From assembly GCA_002189035.1 (NCBI GenBank), contig NEEC01000007.1, positions 2,046,001-2,110,000 on the forward strand: DNA of 64,000 bases, in the 5' to 3' direction. Of the stretch, positions 13,301-25,012 are shown piece by piece. The DNA is from Utricularia gibba. Its lineage: Eukaryota > Streptophyta > Magnoliopsida > Lamiales > Lentibulariaceae. Under the pieces are notes generated by a model. The model had not been told where the DNA came from and did no database searches. It saw nothing but the letters and a program-made list of their open reading frames with translations. A program made the position numbers and the translations under genes. How positions within the stretch are numbered: the stretch's first letter is position 1; each line of letters starts with the position of its first letter.

Positions 13301-13548
13301 GAACCTTGAGATGTAAGGCCTTCACGAGAGATGCCATCAAAAGCCAAACCATATTTGCTCACCCCAGGATTTGCCGGTGATGAAGTTCGTGAATCCCAAT
13401 CCTCCCACCTTAGAAAGATTACGGTGATCAATAATCAACTAAATGTGCAAACACACTAAAGAAATCCAAGTTTCTTGACATAATCCCATTTCTTAATGCA
13501 AGGATCATTTCTCATACAGTAAGACAGAACTGGATACCTTACAAACAT
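10392..13548 (-). CDS. CNGC: Cyclic nucleotide-gated ion channel, group II
   Basis: Plasma-membrane cation channel, probably Ca2+-conducting and calmodulin-regulated. Exons on the minus strand: 13538-13548, 12826-13408, 12411-12623, 11951-12258, 11769-11880, 11278-11514 and 10392-11093. The sum is 2166 nt, exactly 721 codons plus stop. N-terminus MFVRWEDWDSRTSSP, then SIGRSLGFGVSRAVFSEDLK, typical of CNGC5/6/8/9-type proteins. S1-S6 span the middle exons, with the pore region STLGQGLQTS. The last exon, from residue 488, holds the cyclic-nucleotide-binding domain (GDFCGEELLTWALDP, phosphate-binding cassette) and an IQ-type calmodulin site FIQAAWRRYLKRK. The first coding exon is only 11 nt and is the least certain part. 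No frameshift seen. Confidence 0.93.
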
Positions 13549-15001
13549 GTCTATCAGTTTGGGAATGTACTGGGCATGTGACTGGATTAAAACATCTCAC
13601 CACACACACGCACCTGCATGAAAACAGAGCTTTTTTACTATGACAAACCACATAAATATGTAAAACTAGGCCGCATGTTTTATACAAATTAGCTCCCTGG
13701 TAGAAAATCTCAATAGGAATTGAGAAATACAATGTAGAACAGCGAACGTGTATACCCAATAATATCATCAACACCAATAAACCCCCAAGACCTAGAGGAT
13801 GAAATATACAAAAAACGAAACTTCATAAACATAAACAGGCAAGGAGTAAAAAAGAATCTATCCGAAGTTAGTCTAAGGTAAATCGTGTGATGTCCATGGA
13901 CAAAGTCAGCAAAGACAAAACTACAAAAAAAAAAAAAAAAAAAAAAATTCTTGCGGCCTTTTACACTGATGAATCCCAATTCAAATTTTGGAATATCAAC
14001 TCAAATCCTACCCCATATCTACTTTCATTTCATTTCAGTCATCTTACCGAGATTCAAGGGAAGGGAAGGTGATGGGGATGAACCCAGGTAAGCATTTCAA
14101 GAAAACACCCCTAACTCCCCAAGAAACCGCAAAAGGCAACCATCCAATTCTTCACATGAACACCAATAATTAACCTAGTTCCTGATTGTAGCATGAAAAT
14201 GAAGCACGAGACGTACCACCCCTCAGACGCGGAAGGAGGAAACCATCAACAGATGAAACTGCAAAACAAGTTTTTGTGGAAGACTCACATGTGAAAAGGC
14301 AGAGCCTTCAAGTTGACCAAGTAAAACCCCAAGGTAGGCGCAGTTACTATACAGAAAACAGAACATTCCGCAGAACGACATCCAACACGAAGACAAGGCA
14401 AAGATATTTATATGTTAGTGATAGGGAGTGCAATCATGCAATGCCACTGACGCTATCTTCTCTTAATTACAAATGCAACCCCCTTAATCTTTCACATAAT
14501 GCCTGATGATTAAATTTAAATACACTAATAATCGGCTATAATAAAAATATCTTTTTTAAAATATATTTAATCATCTTTAAATTATTTATTATAATTTAAA
14601 TATAAAATCGTGAAAATTCATTATTATACACTAGAAGAATTGAATTGAATTCTGGGTAAGAACATATTAAACTTGAATCTATATTTTATGGATTTATTTT
14701 AATAAATTTTATAAAAAATTAAAAGTCACAATTATTTTAAAATAAATATAATTCGAAATTAATAAACATGATTCAAAATTATGAATAAATCAAATAACGC
14801 ATTTAAATCATTTTTAAAACAATGAATGTTGACATCGAACGTCTATTTTGTGGGTTGTTCAATTAGTTTTTTTAAAATAACTTATTTCGACATATTTTAC
14901 TATTTGACTTCTTCCATATTTTACTATTCGATTAAAATTTTGGGTTTAAAGCGAATTATTTAATTAGAAGATATATTAGAATTAAAATAATAAAAAAATG
15001 C
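13549..15001. other. CNGC upstream region and AT-rich spacer
   Basis: No gene supported. It probably holds the CNGC 5' UTR and further leader introns. The part after 14510 is strongly AT-rich. It contains a 23-base A run at 13925-13947. Confidence 0.5.
13925..13947 (+). repeat. Poly(A) run
   Basis: An uninterrupted run of 23 adenines. It could be a mononucleotide microsatellite or the tail of an old retroposed insert; no flanking target duplication was recognised. Confidence 0.6.
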
Positions 15002-16016
15002 TCATCCTCGAGCCTGGCTCAGATTGGCTGAACGCGAGGTGACAAAGAGAAGGAGATGAAAGAGCATGAGCAGCATCGACGTCGCCACAAGGAATCTCCC
15101 GAGCTTCCGCCACTTCCTCTCCAGGGATCTCACGAACCCTTGCTTGCACGAGTCGCAGTCGTAGCACAATCGCGACTCTCGGTTCTCCCATCGGTCGCAG
15201 TCCTGGTTCCCTCTTCCCTCCCCGTTCTTGATCCAGAATGTCGCGTTCTGGTACACCATTTCGCAGATCGACGGCGGTTTGCAGCACCCCGACTTTGAAT
15301 CCAGCGTCCAAACGTCAGTGAAAAGGGAAGAACGCATCCCCAACAGTAGAATAATTAGTGACTCGTACCTCGATTGGGGACAGTTTAATGGCGGTCGAGT
15401 TGTACGGACTCATTCCTTTGTATTCCATCCTTGCTATAAAGGCTCTGCAGAACTCGGCCTTGTACAAGCAAGGCTTGATGCTGCTCCAGTTTTCCACTTC
15501 CACGACTTGCGCCTTCAACCATTCCGGCGAGCCGGGGACTCGCCTGGTTTCGGCTCGAAAGCTTCCACTTAAGGAAATCCCCACGACGAACATTACCACC
15601 AGTGGGAGCATCACGACGATCACCCCGAGTCCCAGCCACCGGCTCCGTACGCCAACGATCACGTTGCTCAGGAAGAACATGACAATCAGGCCAACCGCGA
15701 CGCCGGTTTGAAGCTGGGGGAGGGTCTTGAGAAGCCCCTCGCACACGTACTCGTGGACATACAGGAGCCAGATGGACTCGAACAAGAGTGGGAAGGAGAG
15801 GAGGAAGGTGATCAATGCCACCGAGAGCACGATGTACCTCATGTTGGCCGATTTACTCGAATACGAGCTTCCGTCCTCCGGCACCAATTCCGGCTTCTTT
15901 CCGTCCACGGCTTCTTCTATCCGCTTCTCTTCCAGTACGGTAACAACGACGCTCTCAGGCGCGCCTTTGCGATCCTGATCTTTGCTTTCGTCGATCATCT
16001 TGCTGCTGTCAGCCAT
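15002..16016 (-). CDS. Plant tetraspanin
   Basis: Four-pass plasma-membrane organiser protein. Two exons, 15369-16016 and 15002-15292, join in phase 0 at SPIE|SGCCKPP to give 312 residues. Hydrophobic segments: YIVLSVALITFLLSFPLLFE, GVAVGLIVMFFLSNVIVG, GLGVIVVMLPLVVMFVVGIS and FLVATSMLLMLFHLLLFV. Between TM3 and TM4 lies the large extracellular loop with the plant tetraspanin GCCKPP signature and a CYDCDSC cluster, followed by KQGFVRSLERKWRKL. It has an acidic N-terminal extension of about 60 residues (MADSSKMIDESKDQDRKG), longer than in most plant tetraspanins, which usually start close to TM1. The start was chosen at 16016 because the upstream in-frame ATG (16082) adds a cysteine-rich leader unlike the family. 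Confidence 0.88.
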
Positions 16017-17905
16017 GATGAGTGCCAGCGAGGGTGAGCTTCGAAGGTTTAAGTGAAGGCGGAAACAGCAACAGATCCACAATTTGCTGCAAAATGTACA
16101 TAGCGAGTGTTTCTAGGGTCGGATGTTGACAATGGAACAAGTCACAAGTTCCAAATTTTTTTAAAAATTATTAAAAATTAATAATTTTTTAATTTATTAA
16201 CAAATTATTTCAGTCACAAGTTGGAAAATATTTCAGTAAAATTACTAAAAAATTAATATGATAAAATAAAATAAATTTATTTTTAATTTAATCAAAATTC
16301 AAGATAATTATATATATGATTATTCAATAAGTAATCTCTATATATATTTAGAAAATGAATAATATTAAAAAATAATATATAAAAGAAATATATATTTTTT
16401 TATGCTTCCGTTTATAAGAAAGTGATTACAGGAGTTGGATAGTTTCATAACATCACAATAAAAGTTTTAAAAAAATTAATTCTGAAAAAAAAATTAGAAT
16501 GGCTATTTACAAAAAAAAATAAAAAATAAATTGTCCCATGTGTTTGGTTACTTTAGTCGGATCCGGTTTTCTAGGCGGATGGGCCCATCCATGTGCGTGC
16601 ACCCGTGCCATGTGTTAGGGCATCTAAGGATAAAAATATAAATGATTTAAAACAGTGTCCCCATAAAAAATAATAATAAAAAACACAGTTTATTACCCAA
16701 TAATACAATTATTCTAATTTTAATTACATATAATTATTTATCAAATTTTTTACTTTACCAACCAGAAAAATCATGTTCATGATACATAGTAAAGTTCTAA
16801 ATAATAATAATATTTATAATAAAATAGCTTAAAGGGACCTTTTTTCGTTGTCTTCAATGATTCAGATTGGGGAGAAGGCAACTCGATGCAGTAATTATTC
16901 CTGCAGGATGTTTGTTGGACAATTGTGTTCACGGAAGGTGGGCCCGTTGAATTATTTTTCTTAAAAAAAAATATACTAACAAAACCATTCTTGTCATTAC
17001 TAACTTTTAAGATTATGTTACATGATTTTGTCCCAAAACTCGTTCATTCAGAATTTAATTGCAGCATAATCATTCTTTCTAATCCGCTCCCTACATGGGT
17101 AACAATAGGGAGTCTTTGGTTAATGAAAATGGGATAAAAAGGTTTAATTTATTTATAAGTTTAAATAAAGGTAAAGCAGAAAGATTCGCTTTTTAGATAA
17201 TGTTTATAGGTAATTATTAAAATTGAGATTAAGTTGTATTAAGTAAAATAATTAGGGTATCTGGTTTTAAATACTATAATTTAAAATCCACGAATTAAAT
17301 ATTCTATAATTTATAATATTATTTTTAAATCTATCCAATATCATGAACCAAATAATATGATATAGGGTAAGAGAAAAAGCGAAAAAAAACAAGAATCCAC
17401 GAGGATAATAAGTTCATTCTGTGGAGTTGTAGCGTATCCTCAGCTCTGGGCTTGAATTGGAGCTCCCGGGTGTTTTCCGGTGAAATGTGAAGTCGGAACA
17501 GAGTTTTGACATGGGTTGAAAAAATGGAAAATGACAAGGAGGGTACTCTTCTGGAGCTTATTTTAAGGGTTTCCTAACATGCAAGTGGACCCTGAGCTTC
17601 CATGTGCGACCATGTGGTGTGTTTTCCTCATCACTTCGAATAAATGGACCTGCTTCGCTTCATTCTTCTTCGTTCCTGCGGTTGCATCCACCAGGAGAAA
17701 CCATTTTCTCAACGCTTGTCTCTTCCCAATCCAGGTAGTTTTTTCGTGTCTTGAGTCTATCGCTTTTTTTCTCTTTAACAAGGGCCAGAATGTGTGTTAT
17801 TAGGCTGTATATCGTTTAACTTTGAATGGGAGTTGAAATCAATTCAGTGTTTGTCCACGTTCTATGCATTCTATGAAGTAAAAAAAAAATGGTCATGAAA
17901 TCAGA
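16017..17905. other. AT-rich intergenic DNA and bHLH leader
   Basis: No gene supported between the tetraspanin and the bHLH gene. 16140-17340 is very AT-rich. 17560-17735 has balanced composition and ends in CCAG|GTAGTT, with an acceptor-like ATCAG just before 17906, so it may be a spliced 5' UTR of the bHLH gene. Confidence 0.45.
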
Positions 17906-18440
17906 ATGGGAAGTAACTCCAAGAGGCAAGAGTTCTTCATCAAGTGGATGAAGGGACTGAGAACCTACGCCAACTCGAAGAAGAACATGTCGACTTTCGA
18001 CTGGAAAAGGGCGATAAAATCATCAGCTGACGTGGCCATAGCCTCCACCGGAACTCCCTCCATGAACTGGACTCGAGCTTTGACGGCGGCAGCAGCAAGG
18101 GACGGCGACGAAGCTTCTAGAATCATGGTCGAAGTCGTATCTGGTCACAGAGTGCCGTCCTCCCCAAAGCGAGTAGTATGATCATTTGCAGTAAGAAGAT
18201 TATGCGAAAGAGCCGCATCGTATTGGCGAAAAGGAGGGCGGCAAGGCGGCGCCGGAATCCCAATCTGGTAGCGACGGAGAAGCGAATAAGTACACTTAGA
18301 AAGATCGTTCCAGGGGAGACGCAGCGATCATGGACGAGCTCCGGTTGATCAGGGAAACCCTAGATTACGTCTCTTGGCTTCAGGTTGAAGTTGATGTGAT
18401 GAGAAGTGTCGTTGCTTTGGTTGGGATTGGCAAATCCTAA
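17906..18440 (+). pseudogene. IBH1/AIF-type atypical bHLH with two frame breaks
   Basis: Relatives are non-DNA-binding helix-loop-helix proteins that inhibit growth-promoting bHLHs in brassinosteroid signalling. The reading begins MGSNSKRQEFFIKWMKGLRT and includes MNWTRALTAAAARDG, but stops at 18181. The basic/helix-1 part, SRIVLAKRRAARRRRNPNLV then ISTLRKIVPG, lies in a second frame (from about 18202 to 18316). Helix 2, DELRLIRETLDYVSWLQVEV then DVMRSVVALV, lies in a third frame ending at 18440. Both shifts have the same direction, as expected from two single-base losses. The second sits in a G run near 18311-18316; the first is somewhere in 18120-18200. The family is usually intronless, so splicing is not a good explanation. 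May be a pseudogene or assembly error. Confidence 0.7.
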
Positions 18441-19899
18441 TTTAATGTACTCTCCATGCCTATAACCCCAACTATTTAATGAAACTTAAATATAATAAAA
18501 AAAATCAAATAAAATCTCTTCAATGTATGTCACGAATGGGCAGAACTGAGCCGAGGTTTCATCAGGTCTGAACTAACGTGGCTGTAATAACTCTCCCTCT
18601 TCTCACCTGTCCATGGAGGCGACCAGAATCACTGAAACTGGGGTCATTTACAAAAGTAGCTATCGAACTTTTTATCTAATTTTTTACATATACAATAATC
18701 ATTTTTCTCATGCACTCAAAATATAGTATTTATTTTGTAATACACCTACCCTTAGTTGTAAGAGAGCGTGAGTGCGACTTGGGGAGTGAAATGAGTAGTC
18801 TCACGTGGTTGAATTTGGGACAGAGGAGTAATGAGAGGCACAATGCGTCACGCCCAGTGCTCCCAAAAGGTGGAACATTCCAAGTTTCAACACCAGCGAG
18901 CGAACTCTGTAGGGGCCGAAATGAAGCAACACTGCCCTCGCACTCTTCCACAACACATCACAACTGCTCATCGAGCCTGCCTTTGTATCCCTATTTCATA
19001 CCAATACAACATGGTCCTCTCGTTTAAAGAGCATTGTGTATAATTATATATTGTACAACGTTCTGTATGGAACGTGTCTTAAAAATACTTATATTGTGGT
19101 CTAGAAAATTTTTGGATGTTATTTTTAATTTTTTTATCAAAAAAAATTTTACACAGAAGACTTTATATTCATGTGTTTGTTTTTTACAAAAATAATTTTT
19201 AAATGTAGTTAAAAATAAGATATAAGTAAAAGTAATAAAACAGTTATTTCTAGTTCCCGTTTTTATTTCTGCAATCTACGTCATTTCTATTTCTATTTTT
19301 TCAAAAAATTTGTATTTCTCTTTTTTATTTTTCCAAAAATAAAAATAATATTCAAAAATTTTCTGAAACACTACTTAATATACTATGTTCTTCTCTATTA
19401 GGGATTTGATTACTATGGAAATTATATTTGGTTGAGTTTATTTTATGATTTTTGGTTATTTTTAGTGATAATATTTTTATTATTTTTTAATCCAACCAAA
19501 TTGTGATGGAAAATAATTGATTAATATTGGAAAATCAAGTAATAATTTAATAATAACACAAATATGAAAAGGGCATTTTTATTTGTATCGATCCTTTTAA
19601 ATTTGAAATTGATTAAAACAATTAAAATTAGAAACATAATTATTATTTAATAGAATTAACCAGAATTGTATTCGGTTTAATTATAAAATGAAATCCACTC
19701 TAAAATCCAACGGCTATTAACGATCTAAATCCATAATATATAAATGCAAATGCAATGGGTTTCGATTAGATGAATTTGGGATAAATTTGACTCAGATTGT
19801 GTTATGAGGTCAACCGGTGGCTGTGGCTTGTAGCATTGGATAAGATTGAGGAGCGACGACGCGGCGGAAAGCTTCTTGTATCCGCTTCAATTGTAGGAA
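18441..19899. other. Intergenic region
   Basis: No gene supported. 18700-19030 is less AT-rich than its surroundings but shows no recognisable coding or RNA family. 19060-19750 is AT-rich. Confidence 0.5.
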
Positions 19900-21491
19900 A
19901 TGATGTTGTCTTCGTCACCGGTGACGGTTTTTCCGTCTAAGACGTAAGTTTTGGAAGTAAATGTACGAGAGTTGCTGCTACATGAACAGCCCATAGATGA
20001 TCTCGCTTCATTTCATTTATTGATTCGTGAATTGAAGTTGTGAATTGGGGTTTTGGGGTTGTGGGAATGCCTTCTTTTTTGAAGTGGTGCCTACTTCAAA
20101 TATGAGAATCGCTGTTACGTGAAAAACCTATTAATTTCGCTTCATTGAATCTTCAATCAGTGATTTAGCGTGTGTAAATTTCTTTCTTTTATTTTTTAGC
20201 GCCGCTCGTCATTTCTGAGAATCTTTGGGTGTGCACTGCGCATTGACCGATTGGGATGAATCATGTGTCATAGAAAGCTCGTATATCCCAAAGTGCTTTA
20301 TAGAAGAAAGTAGTTTCCAATTAATTTGTTCTTGTTGAGTTATTGGCTTTGATGTGAACTAGCATTGGCTTTTTGAATTTATGGTTCCAAAAGCATGGTT
20401 TCTTTACCATCTTCGATTCTTCATCTTCAACTAGTATATGGATTCATCATTCCTCAGCTTGTTGTTCACATGAGGATAGCCAAAATGTCCCAGGTTGGCC
20501 AATGTTCGCAGGCAGGATATAGGATTGCTTCCTCAGTCAGGGAGGAGGCAAGTGATCCGTGTTGCATCGAATCCTAATGTATGTCCTATTTTGATGATTT
20601 CATGATTTGATACCTCCCTAGCATGTTTCTTGGTATGTTCTCATTCAAATAAGGAAAAGAAGAGTTACTAATGCATGAATATTGTAACTGGCTACCTTTT
20701 TCCTGCTGCTAGTAATTTTGTGTATGGTGGCTGTGCTAGTAACTAGTGTTGCTTTTTGTCTCCTGACACTGGTTTTGGGCGGTAGCTTCTAATTTTCTTT
20801 GAAAGATTAGTGGATTCTCCTACTTCGCTCTTGTTTCTCACAGCTTTAGTTTGAGCTGTTCTGAACCTACATTATCATTCCTAGGATCCTAATCCTGGGA
20901 AACTGTACCCCTTCAAAATGATCAATGTGCCTGCTTCCTGTGCTCCTGGAGGGGAAAAAAATGCTTAATCCGCATTGTCTCGCTTGATCTATTCAGGTCT
21001 CTCCTGATGGCACCAGTTCAAATAAACAAGTCAACATGGTGGATCCACTCGAAGCCAAGAGACTAGCAGTGAAACAGATGGAGCGAATCAAAGCCAAGGA
21101 GAAGTTCAGGGCAAGTGTTACCTCCATTTTGATAAAATACTTCTTCTTCCTCCATGAACCCTCAAAGTCTCCAGATGCTATCTACCGCATTGACATATGA
21201 CATAGCTTCTGTGTCCATAGAAACAACGACGGATCGAAGCTATCAACGGAGCAGGGGCCATGATCGGCTTAACCATCAGTCTAGCCATTGAAGGCCTAAC
21301 TGGAAACAGCATTCTTGGCCAGGTAATGCAGTAATTACGTGGGCCTGTTTTTTTGTTGCTGAGGCAAATCAGATGAGTTGATATCCATGTGAATGACCCA
21401 ACAGTTGGCTGGATATTGGCATGCGCTGTGGCATCTCTTCATAATACTCCCAATAGCAGACTTGATGTTTGTATCTACACAGCAGTTGTAA
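19900..21491 (+). CDS. One-helix LHC-motif thylakoid protein (5' half uncertain)
   Basis: Probable small plastid protein of the OHP/HLIP type. Three 3' exons are well supported and all phase 0: 20997-21110, 21221-21322 and 21405-21491. They read MVDPLEAKRLAVKQMERIKA, then KQRRIEAINGAGAMIGLTIS, EGLTGNSILGQ and LAGYWHALWHLFIILPIADL. The EAINGxxAMIG...EGLTG pattern resembles the chlorophyll-binding LHC helix, although the usual arginine after NG is missing. The intron after 21110 has a GC donor (AGG|GCAAGT). Upstream, an exon ending at 20578 reads RRQDIGLLPQSGRRQVIRVA in the right phase, but its frame closes at 20477-20479. A probable leader exon, MMLSSSPVTVFPSK (19900-19943), does not join it in phase. 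The break resembles another missing base or an unseen exon. Confidence 0.5.
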
Positions 21492-22293
21492 TGGCAATCC
21501 TGTAATTTTGTCTTTGGCCGTCTCCAAAACTACAAAATAAAAGTTATTTAAGTTGATTTAATGAGTTTAATTATAGATTTTAACACTTACACCAGGTTTG
21601 AGTATTTAATGCAGTGTTATAAAGTTGCAGGAAATTTGATTAGATTCAATTTAAATTTATGGTTAAATTAAAAACAGATTTAATTTAATTAAGTAATATT
21701 TTTTTATTGTTATAAAGAATTTATTATATAATTATAAATTGTTTAATCTAATTTAATTTATTATCAAAATAATTTAGCTCAGTTTATTTCTAAATCTAAT
21801 GAGTTCAAGTTTTTTTAAAAAAACACTATTCCAATATATCCGTATATTATTTTTTAAAAAAACAGCTCTCACTCTTGTTTTATAGTAATGTAAAATCAAA
21901 TTAACAAAAATTTAAATATACATTAAAATAAGAGGAAATAAAATTTAAAAAAAAAAAACAATTTGTTGCCCGCTAGCACCGCCAAAAAAGGCCTAATAAA
22001 CAAGTCTTAAATCTTGCAGGCTGTTTTTTGTACTCCACGGCCCCGAGCTGCTTGAAACCCTAGTAGTGTCTTACGCTTGAATTCCGGGACTCGGCCTTCT
22101 TGAAATCGTTGTTTCCGTTCGCTGATCATCGGCGATCAAACTCTTTCGCATGTGAGAATATTTCCTACGCATTGGGCCTTCAGGGTTTCAAGTGATTCGT
22201 TTCGAATGCTGTTGAACCCTGTTCTCGAGTGACATTTGCGGTGCATTTTTTGTACACAGTCTGCTTCGAAAGGGTTCCGCAGGAAGGGCAGCC
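21492..22293. other. AT-rich spacer and VDAC leader
   Basis: 21520-21960 is extremely AT-rich with no gene seen. 22000-22293 has mixed composition and probably contains the VDAC promoter and 5' UTR. Confidence 0.5.
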
Positions 22294-24621
22294 ATGAGCA
22301 AAGGACCAGCCCCTTTTTCTGAAATTGGGAGGCGTGCAAGAGGTAGGCTTGGAATCCATTTCGCATTCTTAGAGAGTTGGTTTAGTTGGGTGCGTGCCGT
22401 AGATATTGATGCGAAATTCTTCATAGTTTGATGGGTTGCAAGTTCCTTAGAAACGCGGACGATACAGAATTCTGTCGTTTTGAACTAGCATTTGGTAACT
22501 TTCCGTCATTTGGTTTTGTAAATTCAAGGAGGAAAAGCATGCGTCAAAAGGGAAAAAATTTGTGTGCTATATTTAGTCTTTCTCCGAACCCTTTTTTTCC
22601 TGGACGTGTAACTGTATGGTTTTAGCTCAGAGTTGTGAATGACTGATAGCATGTCTGAGGTTGCTTTTCGATAGATTTTCAATTTATGGTCCTTTTTCTT
22701 TAGGAAATTCTTGAAAATATGCTGTTTGTGTTTTAATATAAGTCATTCTCCCTCGTTTCCACTTCTTAATGCAGATCTTTTGACTAAGGATTACAATTAC
22801 GATCAGAAGTTCTCTGTCTCAATTCCGAGTTCTGCAGACAGGGTATTGTGATTTAATAATATTTCTGACGTTTCACATTATCCTTTCCCGGGTTATAAAG
22901 AAATTTAAGATGGAGGTCCTTTTTTTAAGAAATAAAAGGATAAAAGTAACCCAAGGATTAGATGTCGGCGGGTAGCTGGAACCAGCTAGTCTCTTCTTCA
23001 ATGTATATCTATGTTCCCTTATAAAAGACACCCCTTAATCTGGTACCTTCGTGCTAGTATTTAACTCGAATTGCCTAGCTTGTTCAGTATTAGCCATTGA
23101 GATGAGTTGATGGTAAATTTTGGAAATCCACTGCTGAAAGTTTTCTCCTTCTCTGACGCATGTGTTTTCCACTATGGCAGGGTATTACTGCAACTGCAAC
23201 TAAGAAGGATCAGATATTTTTTGGTGACCTGAATTTACAGTTCAAGGTGAGAAAACTACAGTTGATGTTAAAGTTGACACTTATTCCAGTGTAAGGAGCA
23301 GTTCTATGATGGTTTTATCACAACTGTTTTACTCTTTGTGTCGGTTACTTTGCTGGTATTATTCCCTCCTTGATGGCGATGAGGATTATTACTTGTTTCT
23401 TTATTTGTGGAAGCTAAACCGCTTGTTCTCCTGCCTTTCTTTAGATCACGACAAAGGTGGCATATGACATTTTGGATGGAACAAAAACAGCTCTCAGTTT
23501 CACCGTGCCTGATCACAAGTCTGGGAAGGTAATTTCTGGATGAAGTGATAAAATGTGGTTTCTCTTGAATTTGATGCTTGCTGATATGGGTTTTTTTTCA
23601 GAAAGCCGTACCTTCTAAGAGAAAATTATAGCTAATGGCTTGATTAATTTGGGGGCTAATTAATACCAATAGTATGGGCATATATCCAGAAGTTCCCAAG
23701 CCTGTCTTTTGAGAGTTTTTCATTATGTTATGTTTTTTCTGTTCCAGCTTGACGTGAATTATCTTCACCCTCATGCTGCATTGAATTCTTCAATTGGGCT
23801 GAATCCAAGTCCTCTCCTGGAAATTGCTGCTGCCGTTGGTTCCAAGGATGTGTCCGTTGGTGGAGAGGTTGGATTCGATACCTCCAGTTCTTCTTTCACC
23901 AAATACAATGCTGGGCTATGCTTCAATAAGCCGGATTTTTCTGCAGCGCTAATCCTGTAAGAAACTGTGCTCCAGTCATCCTTTTATCCCTTTTTTTCAT
24001 AGAAGAAAAATATACAATCCATACTTCGAAGTATAATTTTGAGCATTGGGGGTGCGATTTGCCTCATTTCTCCTGTGTTATTTCTCGCTGGAGCATGGCA
24101 ATTCCATCTTCTCCCTTAAATTTAAAATTCCTTCATTTGTCTGGTTGAATTATGATTTCAACACCGTTTCTACAATTTATCCGTGAGTAACATTGTTCTG
24201 CTGGTATTTCTTACCGGAAGTTTATGAATCTATAACTATATATCTCCTGTCCCCTTTAATGCTGCTACAGATGAAACTAAACATGAAATACTTCTGTGTG
24301 CATCTCTTTTATAGGACTGACAAGGGGAACGCAGTCAAGGCCTCCTACGTCCATTTGGTGAATCCATCCACAGGAACAGAGATTGCTGCTGAGATGGTGC
24401 ACAGGCTGTCCGGCTTGGAGAACAGCTTCACCATCGGGAGTGCCCACAGGGTCGATCCTCGTACCCTGGTCAAGACCCGATTCTCCGACAATGGTCGGAT
24501 GGCGATACTAAGCCAACACGAATGGCGGCCACGATCCCTGGCAACATTCTCAGCGGAATACAACACCAAGGACAGCAATGCTGCTCCCAAGTTCGGCTTC
24601 TCCATTGCTCTGAAGCCCTGA
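22294..24621 (+). CDS. VDAC: Voltage-dependent anion channel (mitochondrial porin)
   Basis: Beta-barrel pore of the outer mitochondrial membrane for metabolites. Exons: 22294-22342, 22775-22842, 23181-23246 (or to 23290), 23445-23528, 23748-23956 and 24315-24621. Reads MSKGPAPFSEIGRRARDLLT, DYNYDQKFSVS, PDHKSGKLDVNYLHPHAALN, SSIGLNPSPLLEIAA, TKYNAGLCF and ends FGFSIALKP; it most resembles VDAC4-type plant porins. With exon 3 ending at 23246 the product is 260 residues, about 15 short. The missing segment is present in the DNA at 23247-23290 (KTTVDVKVDTYSS followed by a GTAAGG donor) but is one base out of frame. Either a base is missing in the G run near 23246, or the gene now splices at the strong AAG|GTGAGA site and lacks one beta strand. 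Confidence 0.9.
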
Positions 24622-25012
24622 GAGTTGTAGCAGCGTATTTACTTCTCCGGCGGCGTGAGTTGAAGGGACCTTGCCAAGCCAGACAAGGTTTTGTTGCATG
24701 ATTGTGTTCCCAACATAAGTCTTGCCGCCGACATTCTTCCTTGGTTCATGATGGAAAACATGAAATTTATTTATTAAATTATACTATTTTCTGGGAAAAT
24801 ATTTATAAGGACTATTATATAATATCATAGTTATAAAACAAGCCAAACGGAACAGTGGGGAGGAGATTATTATAAAACAAACTTTTGGTGCTTGTTTCAA
24901 TAAAGTACAAATATAAGGATTCGGATGAAATTTCGATAAAATCTGAAACTGAAAAAAGATCTGAAATTCTCAGACCTCGGTGGGCGGCGCACCACCGCCA
25001 CTCGCTGTCGCG
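24622..25012. other. VDAC 3' region and OZ-type promoter
   Basis: About 390 bp between two genes on the same strand. It holds the VDAC 3' UTR and the promoter and leader of the zinc finger gene. No other feature seen. Confidence 0.5.
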
